64,000 nt of DNA from Rhodoferax ferrireducens (GCF_003347515.1 NZ_QEII01000284.1:1-64000), one strand, 5' to 3'; positions 33,239 to 41,918 are shown, counted from the first letter of the stretch. The notes: generated from the letters alone by a model not told the origin. Numbers and translations: made by a program.

Positions 33239-34228
33239 TTACTCCTCCATCTGGAATCCGAACACCCGGCTGACCTCACGCCAACCGGCCAGCTCTCCGG
33301 CAATGCGGCGTGCTAATTGAGGCCCGCTCTCGTCCGCAGGCTCCAGCGCCAACTTCTCAAGGGCTTCGCGTACGGCTACCGTACGGAGTGCCGCGCGAAC
33401 GCCTGTCGCCATGCGCTCAACTTGCCGTGGCGAAACGTCGGGTTTCGCGAACATCCCCATCCACTCCGAGCCGACCACGGTCGGATGGCCCTGCTCCACA
33501 AACGTCCCCACCTGAGGCAGGAAGCCGCTACGCTGCTTTGACGCGACGCCCAACACTCTCAACTTTCCAGAAGACAGGTGGGGGAGCAGTTCCGTCAACG
33601 GGTTGATCACCGCCGGAACCTGTCCACCCAGCAGATCCTGAATGGCCGGAGCAGAGCCGCGGAATGGAATGTGCTGAAGTTGCACCTGCCCTGAGCGCCC
33701 AAGCAGGAACGCAAGGAAGTGGGTAATGTTTCCAGCCGCCGGCGAGCCGATGTTCGTGTTCGCAGGATTTGTCTTCACCCAGCGGAGATACGATTTGACG
33801 TCGGTGACCGACGCGGGCGCCCCTGGTCCTACAGCCAGCGCCAAGGGGACGTTGGCAATCGTGGCAACGGGCAGAAGGTCTCGAACCGGGTCGTACGCCA
33901 GCTTCTTGTAGACGTGCGGATAGATGACGAGCATCGATCCGGGAGTGACAAGCCACTGACTCCCGTCCGATGGTCCGTTACGAACGACATCAATCGCGAT
34001 CCGCCCGCCAGCTCCGGGCCTGTTATCCACGAGCACGGTTTCAGCGACGACTCCGCGAAGAAAATCACCTAGCCTGCGGCTTACCGCATCGATAGAGCCG
34101 CCCGCAGGGAACCCGGCGATCAGCTTAGTGACGTTGGGCAAACGATCTTGGGCGAATGCCGGCACGGCCGTCACAAGCCCTGCGCCAGCGAGGCCCTGAA
34201 GCACCGTGCGTCTTCTAACATGGTTCAT
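33239..34228 (-). CDS. Bug/TctC-type substrate-binding protein with Tat-like signal
   Basis: A 329-residue periplasmic binding protein. The signal peptide has RRRTVLQGLAGAGLVTAVPA ending AFAQ, a Tat-like twin-arginine start. The Bug motifs are VTKLIAGFPAGGSIDAVSRR, VLVDNRPGAGGRIAIDVVRN, VYKKLAYDPVRDLLPVATIA and LQHIPFRGSAPAIQDLLGGQ. It stands 14 bp after the porin gene, giving a porin-plus-binding-protein pair for uptake of the aromatic acid. No TctA/B genes are seen. Confidence 0.9.
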   Translation of the reverse strand: MNHVRRRTVLQGLAGAGLVTAVPAFAQDRLPNVTKLIAGFPAGGSIDAVSRRLGDFLRGVVAETVLVDNRPGAGGRIAIDVVRNGPSDGSQWLVTPGSMLVIYPHVYKKLAYDPVRDLLPVATIANVPLALAVGPGAPASVTDVKSYLRWVKTNPANTNIGSPAAGNITHFLAFLLGRSGQVQLQHIPFRGSAPAIQDLLGGQVPAVINPLTELLPHLSSGKLRVLGVASKQRSGFLPQVGTFVEQGHPTVVGSEWMGMFAKPDVSPRQVERMATGVRAALRTVAVREALEKLALEPADESGPQLARRIAGELAGWREVSRVFGFQMEE

Positions 34229-34242
34229 ATTTGGTCCTTTCT

Positions 34243-35352
34243 TCAGAAGCTATGACGCAGGCCGAGCATGACGCCCGTCTGACCACGGCCTGCAGCGGGG
34301 CCAACTGGAACCGCTTCACCCGCCGTCACGGAATAGGCCGCGTTGCTGCCGTTGCTCACGTGACCCAGCATGGCGTATGCCGATGTTCGCCGGCTGAATG
34401 CGTAGTTGCCGCGGACGACCACCGTCTTCGCATTGGCGTTCGGACGATCGTCTCGGATCGCGATAAGCTGCGCGTCAACGCTGAACGGCCCCGCAACCGG
34501 TGTACTGACGCCGAGGTAATAGAGGTCGGTCGAGAGCGGCGTGGGATTCGCTCTGAGTTTTCGGCGAATCAATCCGCCGCCGACCTTTGCATCGCCAACG
34601 CGCACGTAGCCGTTGAGATGCGTGCGCGCATCGGTGTTCGAAGCGTTAGGGGTCGTCCCGGGCGGTTGACCGAAAAAGCCACCCGTGGCGCCGCTCTCCA
34701 GCTTGTCGTGGGCCACAGCGACCCCCCATCTTGGCGCGTCATATTTCGCCAGCACCGACCAGGCGCGGCACTCGTGCGCGGCGTTCTCGCCAGAGCAGTT
34801 CGCTGGAGCAGCACCGTCACGCCCAAGAGAATATGTGGCGCCAACCGTCATACCACTGAAGGTGCCGCGGTAGGAGATCGAGTTGTCCGTGCGAGCGTTG
34901 GGGAGGTACGGATCGAAGGTCGCGAGCCCGAAAACGGATGGGCCGAACACATCCGCGTCCAGCATGGAGTAGAACGACATCGTCCAGTGGCGACCGAGGG
35001 TCAACGTGCCCCAATCTCCAGAAAGACCGACGAACGACTGGCGGCCGAATGCGCGTCCGCCTTGCAACGCCACACCACTATCAACCGCGAACCCTGATTC
35101 GAGCGTGTATACAGCCCGCAAGCCGCCGCCCAGGTCCTCCGTTCCGCGGAGGCCCCAACGCGAGGGAAGTTGGCCGCCGCTCAGGCCCGGCATACGAGTC
35201 ACATGGCCCCTGCCAGTACTGACGTTGTTCACGTATTCGACGCCGGCGTCAAGGACGCCATACAACTGCACGCTTGACGGTGCGGGGGTCTGAGCGTTGG
35301 CGCAGCTCCCCGCCGCAGAAAGCGCCACAATTACTGCCAGTTTTCTTTTCAT
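34243..35352 (-). CDS. Outer-membrane porin (betaproteobacterial general porin family)
   Basis: A 369-residue trimeric porin with a signal peptide (MKRKLAVIVALSAAGSCANA) and beta-strand repeats: SVQLYGVLDAGVEYVNN, SRWGLRGTEDLGGGLRAVYT, LESGF and the terminal GVMLGLRHSF with C-terminal Phe for outer-membrane insertion. The loop-3-like region is ALQGGRAFGRQSFVGLSG. It is followed by the Bug gene and preceded by the oxygenase/reductase genes, so it probably admits the aromatic acid substrate. Confidence 0.9.
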   Translation of the reverse strand: MKRKLAVIVALSAAGSCANAQTPAPSSVQLYGVLDAGVEYVNNVSTGRGHVTRMPGLSGGQLPSRWGLRGTEDLGGGLRAVYTLESGFAVDSGVALQGGRAFGRQSFVGLSGDWGTLTLGRHWTMSFYSMLDADVFGPSVFGLATFDPYLPNARTDNSISYRGTFSGMTVGATYSLGRDGAAPANCSGENAAHECRAWSVLAKYDAPRWGVAVAHDKLESGATGGFFGQPPGTTPNASNTDARTHLNGYVRVGDAKVGGGLIRRKLRANPTPLSTDLYYLGVSTPVAGPFSVDAQLIAIRDDRPNANAKTVVVRGNYAFSRRTSAYAMLGHVSNGSNAAYSVTAGEAVPVGPAAGRGQTGVMLGLRHSF

Positions 35353-35388
35353 TAACGTTTCTCCTCGTGGTTGTGATTGATGTGGGTG

Positions 35389-36360
35389 TTACAGGTCGAG
35401 CACCAAGTGCGGCGTGACCGCGCGTGACACACAGAGCGCCATACAGTCGCCGCGCGCTTTTTCATCCTCTGTAAGGAACAGGTCGCGGTGTTCGGGAATT
35501 CCGTCGAGAACACGTGTGATGCAGGTGCCGCAAACGCCTTGCTCACACGATGTGTCGACGTCAACGCCCGCGGCCCGCAATACGTCGACGATGGTTGCGC
35601 CGGGAGGTACGGCCACGGTGATGCCCGTTCGTGCAAGCGTTACGCGCAGCTCGCTTTCCGATGTGGCGGGTGCCTGTTGGCCTGCATTGAAGTATTCGAG
35701 GTGGACGCTTGCCTTTGGCCATCCCCGTTCGGACGCCACGTTGCAGACCAAGTCCATGAAGGCGCGCGGGCCGCAGAGATACAGCTGCGCGCCCGGCCGC
35801 GGCGCGTCGAGCGCCTGCTTGAGGCTGGCCGCGGTCTCTTCGTGGTTCTGCTCAAAGTGCGGCTCGGTCTGTCCAGCAAAGCCCGCACCCTGCAGCACAT
35901 CGAGGAAGGCCGCGTGCTCTGCCGACCGTGAGAAGTAGTGCAGCTTGAAGGAGCCACCTTTTTGAACCAGCGCCCGGGCCATGCACAGCAAGGGGGTAAT
36001 GCCAATACCGCCGGCGATCAGGATGGAATGCGACGCGTCCAAGTCGATCGGGAAGTTGTTCCTTGGCAGCGAGATGTCCAGCTCAGTGCCTGGCTTCAGC
36101 CGCTCGTGCACCGCCCTCGATCCACCTCTCGATTGCGGCTCCAACTTGACGGCAACAGTATAAAGGGCGTCATCCTCCACTGCGCCGCAAAGCGAGTACT
36201 GCCGAATCAAGCCGGGCGCCAAGTGAAGATCGATGTGCGCCCCAGGCGTGAACGGAGGCAAACGTTGTCCGTCACGCCGGGAGAACTGCAGTTGCCGCAC
36301 GTCTCGGGAAACCGTAGTCGCCGACCGCACGACGACTGGGATCGTGCCGCCTTGACTCAT
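35389..36360 (-). CDS. PDR/VanB-type ferredoxin-NADH reductase of a Rieske oxygenase
   Basis: A 323-residue class IA reductase starting at MSQGGTIPVVVRSATTVSRD (ATGA overlap with the oxygenase stop). The FMN domain has PGAHIDLHL and RQYSLCGAVED (RxYS). The NAD domain has ILIAGGIGITPLLCMARALV and LYLCGPRAFMDLV. The C-terminal plant-type [2Fe-2S] domain has DTSCEQGVCGTCITRVLDGI plus the final Cys in CMALCVSRA. This order (FMN-NAD-2Fe2S) is that of phthalate dioxygenase reductase/VanB. It passes electrons to the adjacent Rieske oxygenase. Confidence 0.9.
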   Translation of the reverse strand: MSQGGTIPVVVRSATTVSRDVRQLQFSRRDGQRLPPFTPGAHIDLHLAPGLIRQYSLCGAVEDDALYTVAVKLEPQSRGGSRAVHERLKPGTELDISLPRNNFPIDLDASHSILIAGGIGITPLLCMARALVQKGGSFKLHYFSRSAEHAAFLDVLQGAGFAGQTEPHFEQNHEETAASLKQALDAPRPGAQLYLCGPRAFMDLVCNVASERGWPKASVHLEYFNAGQQAPATSESELRVTLARTGITVAVPPGATIVDVLRAAGVDVDTSCEQGVCGTCITRVLDGIPEHRDLFLTEDEKARGDCMALCVSRAVTPHLVLDL

Positions 36361-37673
36361 ACAGACTCCTGCACTGCAAAGAGGGAGGGGACCGCGTGTT
36401 TCGCGCAATACTCTTCCTTGCTCTCCGCTGCTCCCATCTCGCCTGTCACAACAACCATGTCACGGAAGTCGTTCTGATCAGGACTACGAACGACGCCCCG
36501 GGGATCACGTCCAGCCATCACATCGTCGACGGCCTCGTCGAGCATGCGACGCGCTCTGACAATCGCGATGTCGGTGGACGAGAGGTGCTCATTCGCCTGT
36601 TGGTGGACCACCCCCTGCGCCTGCGTGATCGCAATGTCGTGCACCGAGAAGCACTCACCCAATCCGGCGTATGCCTTTCCCTGCATGGATGCTCGATTTT
36701 GCGAATAGAGCTCCTCTTGCCGGCGCCACATCCTGTCGCCTTCAGCCTTTTCGGCGCTGTACTGGCGCTCCAGCGATTCCTTGTCCAACTTGCCGCTGCG
36801 ATGAAAGATGAACTCCCACCGGTAGTGATGTTCGTCATCGATCGGCACATCCCACAACATCGTGAGTCCGCCTTCACCCAGATACCCTTCGAAGCCGCCG
36901 ACCGCGCACGCGTTTGGCATCACGAAGTTCGTGACTCGAACAGAGAGCCGGTCTGTGTCGGCGATCGCTCGCCGGGTATATAGGCGCACGCCAAAGCAGG
37001 TGTCTACAATCGATAACTCGGGACGAGCCTGATTTGAGAAGACGCCCCAGCGCGCCTTCATTTGCGGATCGGTCAGCTCCAACTGGTGCAGGAAGGAGGT
37101 GTGCACCGGGTCGATGTTTCCTTCGCTCGCCTGGAGCCAATTGCATTCGCCCAGCCACCGCGTCACATAGCAGTGCTCCGGACCGCCTTGCAGAGCCGGA
37201 TAGTTGGGAAACAATGGAGGCTCGCCTCTTCCGAGGTATGCCCAGAACACCCCAGCAGCTTCGTGAAGCGGATAGGATTTCATCTTGATCCGATCCTTCG
37301 CGGTCGGCGAGGCCTCGGCAGGTTGCTCCAGGCAACGACCGTTCACGTCGAAGAGCCAGCCGTGGTACGGGCAGCGGATGCCGCCATCCTCGATGCGCCC
37401 CAATGCAAGGTCGGTGCAGCGATGCGCGCACTTGCGGTCGATCAGGCCTACGCGGTCCTGATCGTCCCTGAACAGCACCAAGTCTTCGCCAAGCAGGCGA
37501 ACGGGTTGGGGCGCCGCGCCGGAAGGGAGCGATTCGATCATCGCGACCGGCTGCCAATAGGAGCGCAACAGCTCTCCGGCGGGCGTACCCGGGCCGGTCT
37601 GGGTGAGGTATTGGTAGCGATCGGGGCCGCGGGTCTTCATCCGCACGGGTACAGCGATGGTGGTGTCGTTCAT
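36357..37673 (-). CDS. Rieske aromatic oxygenase, phthalate/phenoxybenzoate/vanillate-like oxygenase component
   Basis: A 438-residue single-component oxygenase when started at MNDTTIAVPVRMKT (37673); ATG 37688 is also possible. The Rieske cluster is CAHRCTDLALGRIEDGG followed by CPYHGW. The mononuclear iron site is ASEGNIDPVHTSFLHQLE (2-His-1-carboxylate). The C-terminal region resembles the phthalate 4,5-dioxygenase/3-chlorobenzoate dioxygenase/PobA group. No cis-dihydrodiol dehydrogenase or decarboxylase is in the window, which favours O-dealkylation or ether cleavage giving protocatechuate directly. The substrate is inference. Confidence 0.85.
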   Translation of the reverse strand: MNDTTIAVPVRMKTRGPDRYQYLTQTGPGTPAGELLRSYWQPVAMIESLPSGAAPQPVRLLGEDLVLFRDDQDRVGLIDRKCAHRCTDLALGRIEDGGIRCPYHGWLFDVNGRCLEQPAEASPTAKDRIKMKSYPLHEAAGVFWAYLGRGEPPLFPNYPALQGGPEHCYVTRWLGECNWLQASEGNIDPVHTSFLHQLELTDPQMKARWGVFSNQARPELSIVDTCFGVRLYTRRAIADTDRLSVRVTNFVMPNACAVGGFEGYLGEGGLTMLWDVPIDDEHHYRWEFIFHRSGKLDKESLERQYSAEKAEGDRMWRRQEELYSQNRASMQGKAYAGLGECFSVHDIAITQAQGVVHQQANEHLSSTDIAIVRARRMLDEAVDDVMAGRDPRGVVRSPDQNDFRDMVVVTGEMGAAESKEEYCAKHAVPSLFAVQESV

Positions 37674-37789
37674 GGTGGGGTGGTACAAGTTAGTTTGAAA
37701 GCAGTTTTAGTTTAGACTTGCACCTGCCTTGATCTGAACGGGACTTACGCCCATGTGGGCTTTAACAAAAATGCAAAGCTGGAGGACGA

Positions 37790-38719
37790 ATGGAAATCAA
37801 ACAGCTGAGTAATTTCTGCAAGGTGGCCGAACTCGGCAGCCTGACCGCGGCCGCCAAGACGTTGGACCTGACGCAGGCGGCACTCAGCCGCCAGCTCTCG
37901 TTGCTTGAGGCAGAGTTGGAGGTGGAGCTATTTCGGCGGACGGGGCGGGGCCTGGTGGCCACGCCGGCGGGGAAGCGATTGCTCGAACAGGCCCACCTCA
38001 TCCTCCAGCAAGTGGCCTCGGTGCCTCGGGTTGTGCGCGGCGCGGGCGATGTCGTGCGGGGAAATCTTGCACTCGGGTTGCCACCCAGCCTTGCTCGGAC
38101 CATGGTGGTTCCGCTCGTGGAAGCTTTCCAGTCACACATTCCCGAAGCTGTCATGCGCTCAGTCGATGGTCTGTCAGCCAACTTGGTTGAGTTGGTTGCA
38201 ACCGGAAAACTTGACTGCGCCATTGTGTACAACACGACGCCCACCGATAAGGTGGTACTGACGCCGCTGGCCGACGAAAGTCTGTACCTGGTATCGGGAC
38301 CCATCGACGGGCCCGTTCTTGGAACCTCGGTTCCCCTTTCCGAAGTAGCCAATCTGCCACTGATCATCGCGGGCCGCGTCAACGCGGTGCATCAGGCGCT
38401 GTGCATGGGGATGGCCCGCCTCGGAAAGAACCCTACGGTCGTCCATGAGATCGCGAACTTGATGGCGATCCTCGATCTCGTGCGCAAAGGATACGGCTAC
38501 TCGGTCATTCCGCTTAGTGGCGTCCACTCCTGCATTGGGCAGAGCAACCTCCGCCTTCATCGCATTCGCCGACCTGCTTTGCAGATCACGCTGTTCATCG
38601 CTCAGCCGGCCGTGTCGGACGACCCTCTCACGGTGAGCGAGGTCGAGCTATTGCGAAGTGTGGTCCTCGAGCAGCTGAATCAGTTTGAACAGGATGTGGA
38701 GGCGGCGGTAGTTCAGTAG
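37790..38719 (+). CDS. LysR-family regulator divergent from the oxygenase genes
   Basis: A 309-residue LysR regulator with HTH MEIKQLSNFCKVAELGSLTA, LDLTQAALSRQLSLLEAELE and FRRTGRGLVATPAGK, and a PBP2 effector domain (NLALGLPPSLARTMVVPLVE; LDCAIVYNTTPTDKVVLTPL). It is divergent from the oxygenase-reductase-porin-Bug operon with 116 bp between starts. It likely activates that operon in response to the aromatic substrate. It is similar in layout to the ligAB LysR protein but clearly a different sequence. Confidence 0.88.
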   Translation: MEIKQLSNFCKVAELGSLTAAAKTLDLTQAALSRQLSLLEAELEVELFRRTGRGLVATPAGKRLLEQAHLILQQVASVPRVVRGAGDVVRGNLALGLPPSLARTMVVPLVEAFQSHIPEAVMRSVDGLSANLVELVATGKLDCAIVYNTTPTDKVVLTPLADESLYLVSGPIDGPVLGTSVPLSEVANLPLIIAGRVNAVHQALCMGMARLGKNPTVVHEIANLMAILDLVRKGYGYSVIPLSGVHSCIGQSNLRLHRIRRPALQITLFIAQPAVSDDPLTVSEVELLRSVVLEQLNQFEQDVEAAVVQ

Positions 38720-38854
38720 CGGTTTTGCCCGCGCTCCATTCCTCGACATCAAGCGCATTCAGCGAGTAGTTGCATTGACGCGCTGCGATTGTCAACTCCG
38801 TAGCGGCGGTCGCGAGATCTCCGGAATAGAAGGCAGACCCGTACGAGTCGCAAA

Positions 38855-39016
38855 TTACCCGACGCGTTTAGCTGATGTAGTCCAGATACGTGAGAGACCA
38901 ATGGCTGCGATGCCTGCGCGGGCGACCTGGGCGTCCTCCGTGGACTTCACGCCGCCCACGCCGACAGCTCCGAGATACTGGCCGTCTTTCACGACGGGTA
39001 CACCGCTTCGAGGCGG
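38855..39016 (-). pseudogene. GlcG/HbpS-family protein, C-terminal fragment
   Basis: On the minus strand the frame reads SGVPVVKDGQYLGAVGVGGV, then KSTEDAQVARAGIAAIG, ending with TAA at 38855-38857. This is the characteristic C-terminal motif of the GlcG/HbpS heme-binding-like family, normally about 135-150 residues. Upstream a stop in frame at about 39017-39019 and the loss of homology show only about 50 residues remain. GlcG-like genes often accompany aromatic and glycolate operons. Confidence 0.55.
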
Positions 39017-39119
39017 TCAGATACAAGTTCAGCATTGAAGGCGGAGGGTGATGGCAAGGTGATTTCCTGCACTCATTTAATTTCGTCAACCAGCCTTTTG
39101 CGCAATTTCAGCGATTCGC

Positions 39120-39187
39120 TGTTGCCGCCGACCGAAAACTGACCCACTTTAGGCCACTGGTGGGTCAATATTGAAGCGGCGCCGACA
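39120..39187. repeat. 68-bp TGT...ACA repeat, copy 2
   Basis: It is the same sequence and orientation as 24662-24728 with one extra G in the central spacer (GGCCACTGGTGGGTCA against GGCCACTGTGGGTCA). The ends are TGTTGCCGCC and GGCGCCGACA. Flanking sequences of the two copies differ. Together they bracket the aromatic island of about 14.4 kb. Confidence 0.65.
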
Positions 39188-39412
39188 GACGCAGCCGACT
39201 TCTTCGCAACACGACACGAATTGCTCTTGCTACCCGGGAGGCATCCATATAAGCACACCATGTCCGCAATGGGATCTCTGGGCGTGAACACCATCACTTC
39301 CTTGACACTGCTCATGTCTGCGGCCAGTGCTCCTCAGCTTGGGTTCCAGCTTCAGTACACGCTTGGCGTACGAATTTTTTTTTGAGATGCCCCCCAATTC
39401 CAGTACATATAA
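39188..39412. other. Intergenic stretch with no supported gene
   Basis: A short minus-strand frame (MSSVKEVMVFTPRDPIADMV...) runs from 39315 into the 68-bp repeat and looks like a broken gene end, but no family is recognisable. AT content rises strongly from about 39360 toward tetR, including a T-rich tract at 39375-39383. Confidence 0.35.
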
Positions 39413-39434
39413 AAATATGATGATCGTAATATTT
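39413..39434 (+). promoter_or_regulatory. Putative TetR operator in front of tetR
   Basis: A 22-bp imperfect palindrome with arms AAATAT and ATATTT around GATGATCGTA lies 17 bp before the tetR ATG. A closely related palindrome precedes the SDR gene at 40100-40121. This implies autoregulation. The assignment is inference from the repeated palindrome. Confidence 0.6.
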
Positions 39435-39450
39435 ATGTTACTATGCGCTC

Positions 39451-40038
39451 ATGAACTCAAAATTCCTTGGCAAGAAAGCCCAATCGCATCAGCGCATCCT
39501 AGAAGCAGCCTCCAGGGAAGTGCGTCGTTCTGGCTTTCGCGGCGTTGGTGTTGCTGACGTGATGAAGGAAGCCGGCCTGACTCACGGTGGCTTTTATTCC
39601 CACTTCGCTTCGAGGGATGCACTGCTTGCCGAAGCAGTAGTCCATGCGAGTAGAAACATCGGCGACGCCATCAGCGTGAATGTAGAGACGCTTGCGCAAC
39701 GTGGTCAAAGCACCTTCAGTGCCTTCGTCGAGACCTATCTTTCAGATAGCCACATGAGCGACTGTGAGAACGGTTGCCCCGTGGCCGCACTCTGCGGCGA
39801 AATGCCCAATCAAGCTGCTGAGGTTCTCGACTCCTCCCGACGGATCGTTGCCAACCTGTACAAGCTCGTGCAGCAGGCGTTACCTCCAGGTTCCAGTGCC
39901 GAAGCGGCCTGGACGGTGGCCAGCACGCTTATCGGCGCAATGCAGTTAGCCCGTGCCATTGGTAACAACACGCAGGGGAAGGCAGTCCTTGCCGCCGCGA
40001 GAGCAGAGCTCATCGCTAACTACGACTCCCAGCACTAG
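39451..40038 (+). CDS. TetR/AcrR-family transcriptional repressor
   Basis: A 195-residue TetR protein. The HTH is QRILEAASREVRRSGFRGVG, VADVMKEAGLTHGGFYSHFA (recognition helix TH-GFYSHF) and DALLAEAV. The C-terminal ligand domain contains CPVAALCGEMPNQAAEVLDS, the cysteine-containing pattern of TetR proteins controlling SDR or alkene-reductase genes. The codon use and AT-rich upstream DNA differ from neighbouring regions. It likely represses itself and the downstream SDR-hydrolase genes through the paired palindromes. Confidence 0.88.
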   Translation: MNSKFLGKKAQSHQRILEAASREVRRSGFRGVGVADVMKEAGLTHGGFYSHFASRDALLAEAVVHASRNIGDAISVNVETLAQRGQSTFSAFVETYLSDSHMSDCENGCPVAALCGEMPNQAAEVLDSSRRIVANLYKLVQQALPPGSSAEAAWTVASTLIGAMQLARAIGNNTQGKAVLAAARAELIANYDSQH

Positions 40039-40099
40039 CCAGAGAGGAGAACGGAACATGACATAGATAAATACACGTCACGCTAAATTGCTCGCTTAA

Positions 40100-40121
40100 A
40101 AATATGATGTACATAATATTT
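40100..40121 (+). promoter_or_regulatory. Putative TetR operator in front of the SDR gene
   Basis: AAATAT-GATGTACATA-ATATTT is a 22-bp palindrome (20 of 22 symmetric), 33 bp before the SDR ATG. It shares both arms and most of the core with the site at 39413-39434. A repressor bound here would block the SDR-hydrolase transcript. Confidence 0.65.
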
Positions 40122-40153
40122 TGTACATTAATCCAAATTAAAAGGAAAATTCC

Positions 40154-40858
40154 ATGAAACTCCAAAATTCTGTAGTACTCGTCACTGGTGCCAATCGCGG
40201 TCTAGGCCTCGAATTCGCAAAACATGCTCTCGAGCGGGGTGCCAAGCGCGTCTACGCGGCCGCTCGCGACATCTCTTCAATCAAACTCGAGGGTGTTGTA
40301 CCTGTTCAGCTTGACGTTACCAAGCCCGAAGATGTGGCGGCTGTAGCTCTAAAGCTTTCTGATGTCACCATCCTGATCAACAACGCAGGCATTGCGCGTC
40401 CGGGCGCGTTCGTGGCGGAAAACGCTCAAGCCATCTTGCGCGAGCAGTTGGAAACGAATGTCTTCGGCATCCTGAACCTGAGCCAGGCGTTCGCGCCGAT
40501 CCTTGCGAGCAACGGTGGCGGCGCCATCCTCAATGTCCTGTCGCTTCTGAGCTGGGTGAACACACCCATGATCGCCGGGTACGGCGTGTCGAAGGCCGCC
40601 GCTTGGGGTCTCACGAATGGACTACGTCACGAGCTGCGCGCTCAAGGCACGCAAGTCGTCGGGCTCCACGCCGGTTTCATTGACACCGATCTGACCCGCG
40701 GCTTTGATGTCCCGAAAGCCATGCCGGTGGACGTCATCCGGCAAGCGCTTGACGCGATCGAAGCCAATGCCGAGGAGATCTTCGTCGACGAGTCTTCGCG
40801 CCAGGTTCACCAGGGTCTGTCGTCCTCGGTCTACCTCAAGGATGTCATCGCAGGTTGA
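40154..40858 (+). CDS. Short-chain dehydrogenase/reductase (SDR)
   Basis: A 234-residue classical SDR. The cofactor motif is VLVTGANRGLGLEFAKHALE (TGxxxGxG). INNAGIARPGAF is the NNAG motif. The catalytic Ser is in the LLSWVN region and YGVSKAAAW gives YxxxK. The short protein resembles SDRs in TetR-regulated clusters that act on small carbonyls. It is preceded by AAAGGAAAA, and the putative TetR operator is just upstream. The substrate is unknown. Confidence 0.88.
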   Translation: MKLQNSVVLVTGANRGLGLEFAKHALERGAKRVYAAARDISSIKLEGVVPVQLDVTKPEDVAAVALKLSDVTILINNAGIARPGAFVAENAQAILREQLETNVFGILNLSQAFAPILASNGGGAILNVLSLLSWVNTPMIAGYGVSKAAAWGLTNGLRHELRAQGTQVVGLHAGFIDTDLTRGFDVPKAMPVDVIRQALDAIEANAEEIFVDESSRQVHQGLSSSVYLKDVIAG

Positions 40859-40914
40859 ACCCCGAAGGACCAAGCCCACTTTCCCCTAATACTCACAACT
40901 CAACGGAACATTCC

Positions 40915-41817
40915 ATGAAAAAACTTATCGCTGTTTTCACCCTGTTGGCCTCCGCATTCGCAGTCGAATCGGCGGTTGCAGCCGCTCCCGTCACCCTCGA
41001 AACCGCGCCGACGAAGTTTATCGATGCAGGTGGCACGCACTTCGCGTACCGAACAATCGGAACGAAGACGGGCGTCCCGATTGTTCTCCTTCAGCACTTC
41101 ACGGGCACGATCGACTATTGGGATCCCGCTGTTGTTAACGGACTCGCCAAGGAACGAGAAGTAATCATCTTCGACAACACCGGCGTGGGCGCGTCCAGCG
41201 GCAAGGTTCCCGACAACGTCGAACAAATGTCTACCGATGCGTTGGCATTCATTAAAGCCTTGGGCTTCCAGAAAGTCGACCTTCTGGGCTATTCCCTTGG
41301 TGGCATGATCGCGCAGAACCTCGCTGCGCAGCATCCTGAGCTTGTCCGGAAAGTCATCTTGGCAAACACCGCGCACCAGGGTGGCGGCAACGACCTCATG
41401 AAGGTGCTCAACGATGCGATGTCTCAGAAGACGTACCCGGATCCGCGCATGGTGCTGTTCTTCACGGAGTCGAAGAGTAGCATCGAGGCAGGGCAGGCAT
41501 TCCTGAAGCGTACCCATGCTCGGCAAAAGGATCGTGATCCCGAGGCAGGTCCGGATGTGGCGAACGCCCAGGCCAAAGCGCTCATCGTGTTCTCGACGAC
41601 GCAGGATTCTTCGAACAAGCTACTGAGTGCCATCACCCAGCCCGTGCTGATCGTCACTGGCAGTAACGACACTATGTTGCCCACTGACAGCTCCTACGCA
41701 ATGTTCCGGATCCTCAAGAACGCACAGCTCGTGATGTACCCCGATTCGAACCATGGGGCGATCTTCCAGTATCACAACCAGTTTGTGACCGAAGCGAACA
41801 ATTTCCTGAATCGCTAA
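40915..41817 (+). CDS. Exported alpha/beta hydrolase
   Basis: A 300-residue hydrolase starting at MKKLIAVFTLLASAFAVESA (signal peptide, cleavage near AVAA). The fold landmarks are VPIVLLQHFTGTIDYWDP (oxyanion His-region), VDLLGYSLGGMIAQNLAAQH (nucleophile elbow GYSLGG), the acid in the VTGSNDTMLPTDSSY region, and His in SNHGAIFQYHNQF. The group includes haloperoxidase-like esterases. It lies 56 bp after the SDR gene, probably in the same transcript. It acts in the periplasm; substrate unknown. Confidence 0.85.
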   Translation: MKKLIAVFTLLASAFAVESAVAAAPVTLETAPTKFIDAGGTHFAYRTIGTKTGVPIVLLQHFTGTIDYWDPAVVNGLAKEREVIIFDNTGVGASSGKVPDNVEQMSTDALAFIKALGFQKVDLLGYSLGGMIAQNLAAQHPELVRKVILANTAHQGGGNDLMKVLNDAMSQKTYPDPRMVLFFTESKSSIEAGQAFLKRTHARQKDRDPEAGPDVANAQAKALIVFSTTQDSSNKLLSAITQPVLIVTGSNDTMLPTDSSYAMFRILKNAQLVMYPDSNHGAIFQYHNQFVTEANNFLNR

Positions 41818-41831
41818 GGCACGGCGGCGTA

Positions 41832-41918
41832 ATCGTGCCAGGCGGTTGAGAGCGGATCCCAAAGGGGATGGCCTCCCAGGCACGATACGTTCATGGAATG
41901 GAAGCCCCGTAAAGGGGC
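41832..41918. other. Two stem-loops between the hydrolase genes
   Basis: ATCGTGCC (41832-41839) pairs with GGCACGAT (41879-41886), and GCCCC (41904-41908) pairs with GGGGC (41914-41918). Neither is followed by a T run. They may attenuate or process the transcript between the two hydrolase genes. Weak evidence. Confidence 0.3.
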
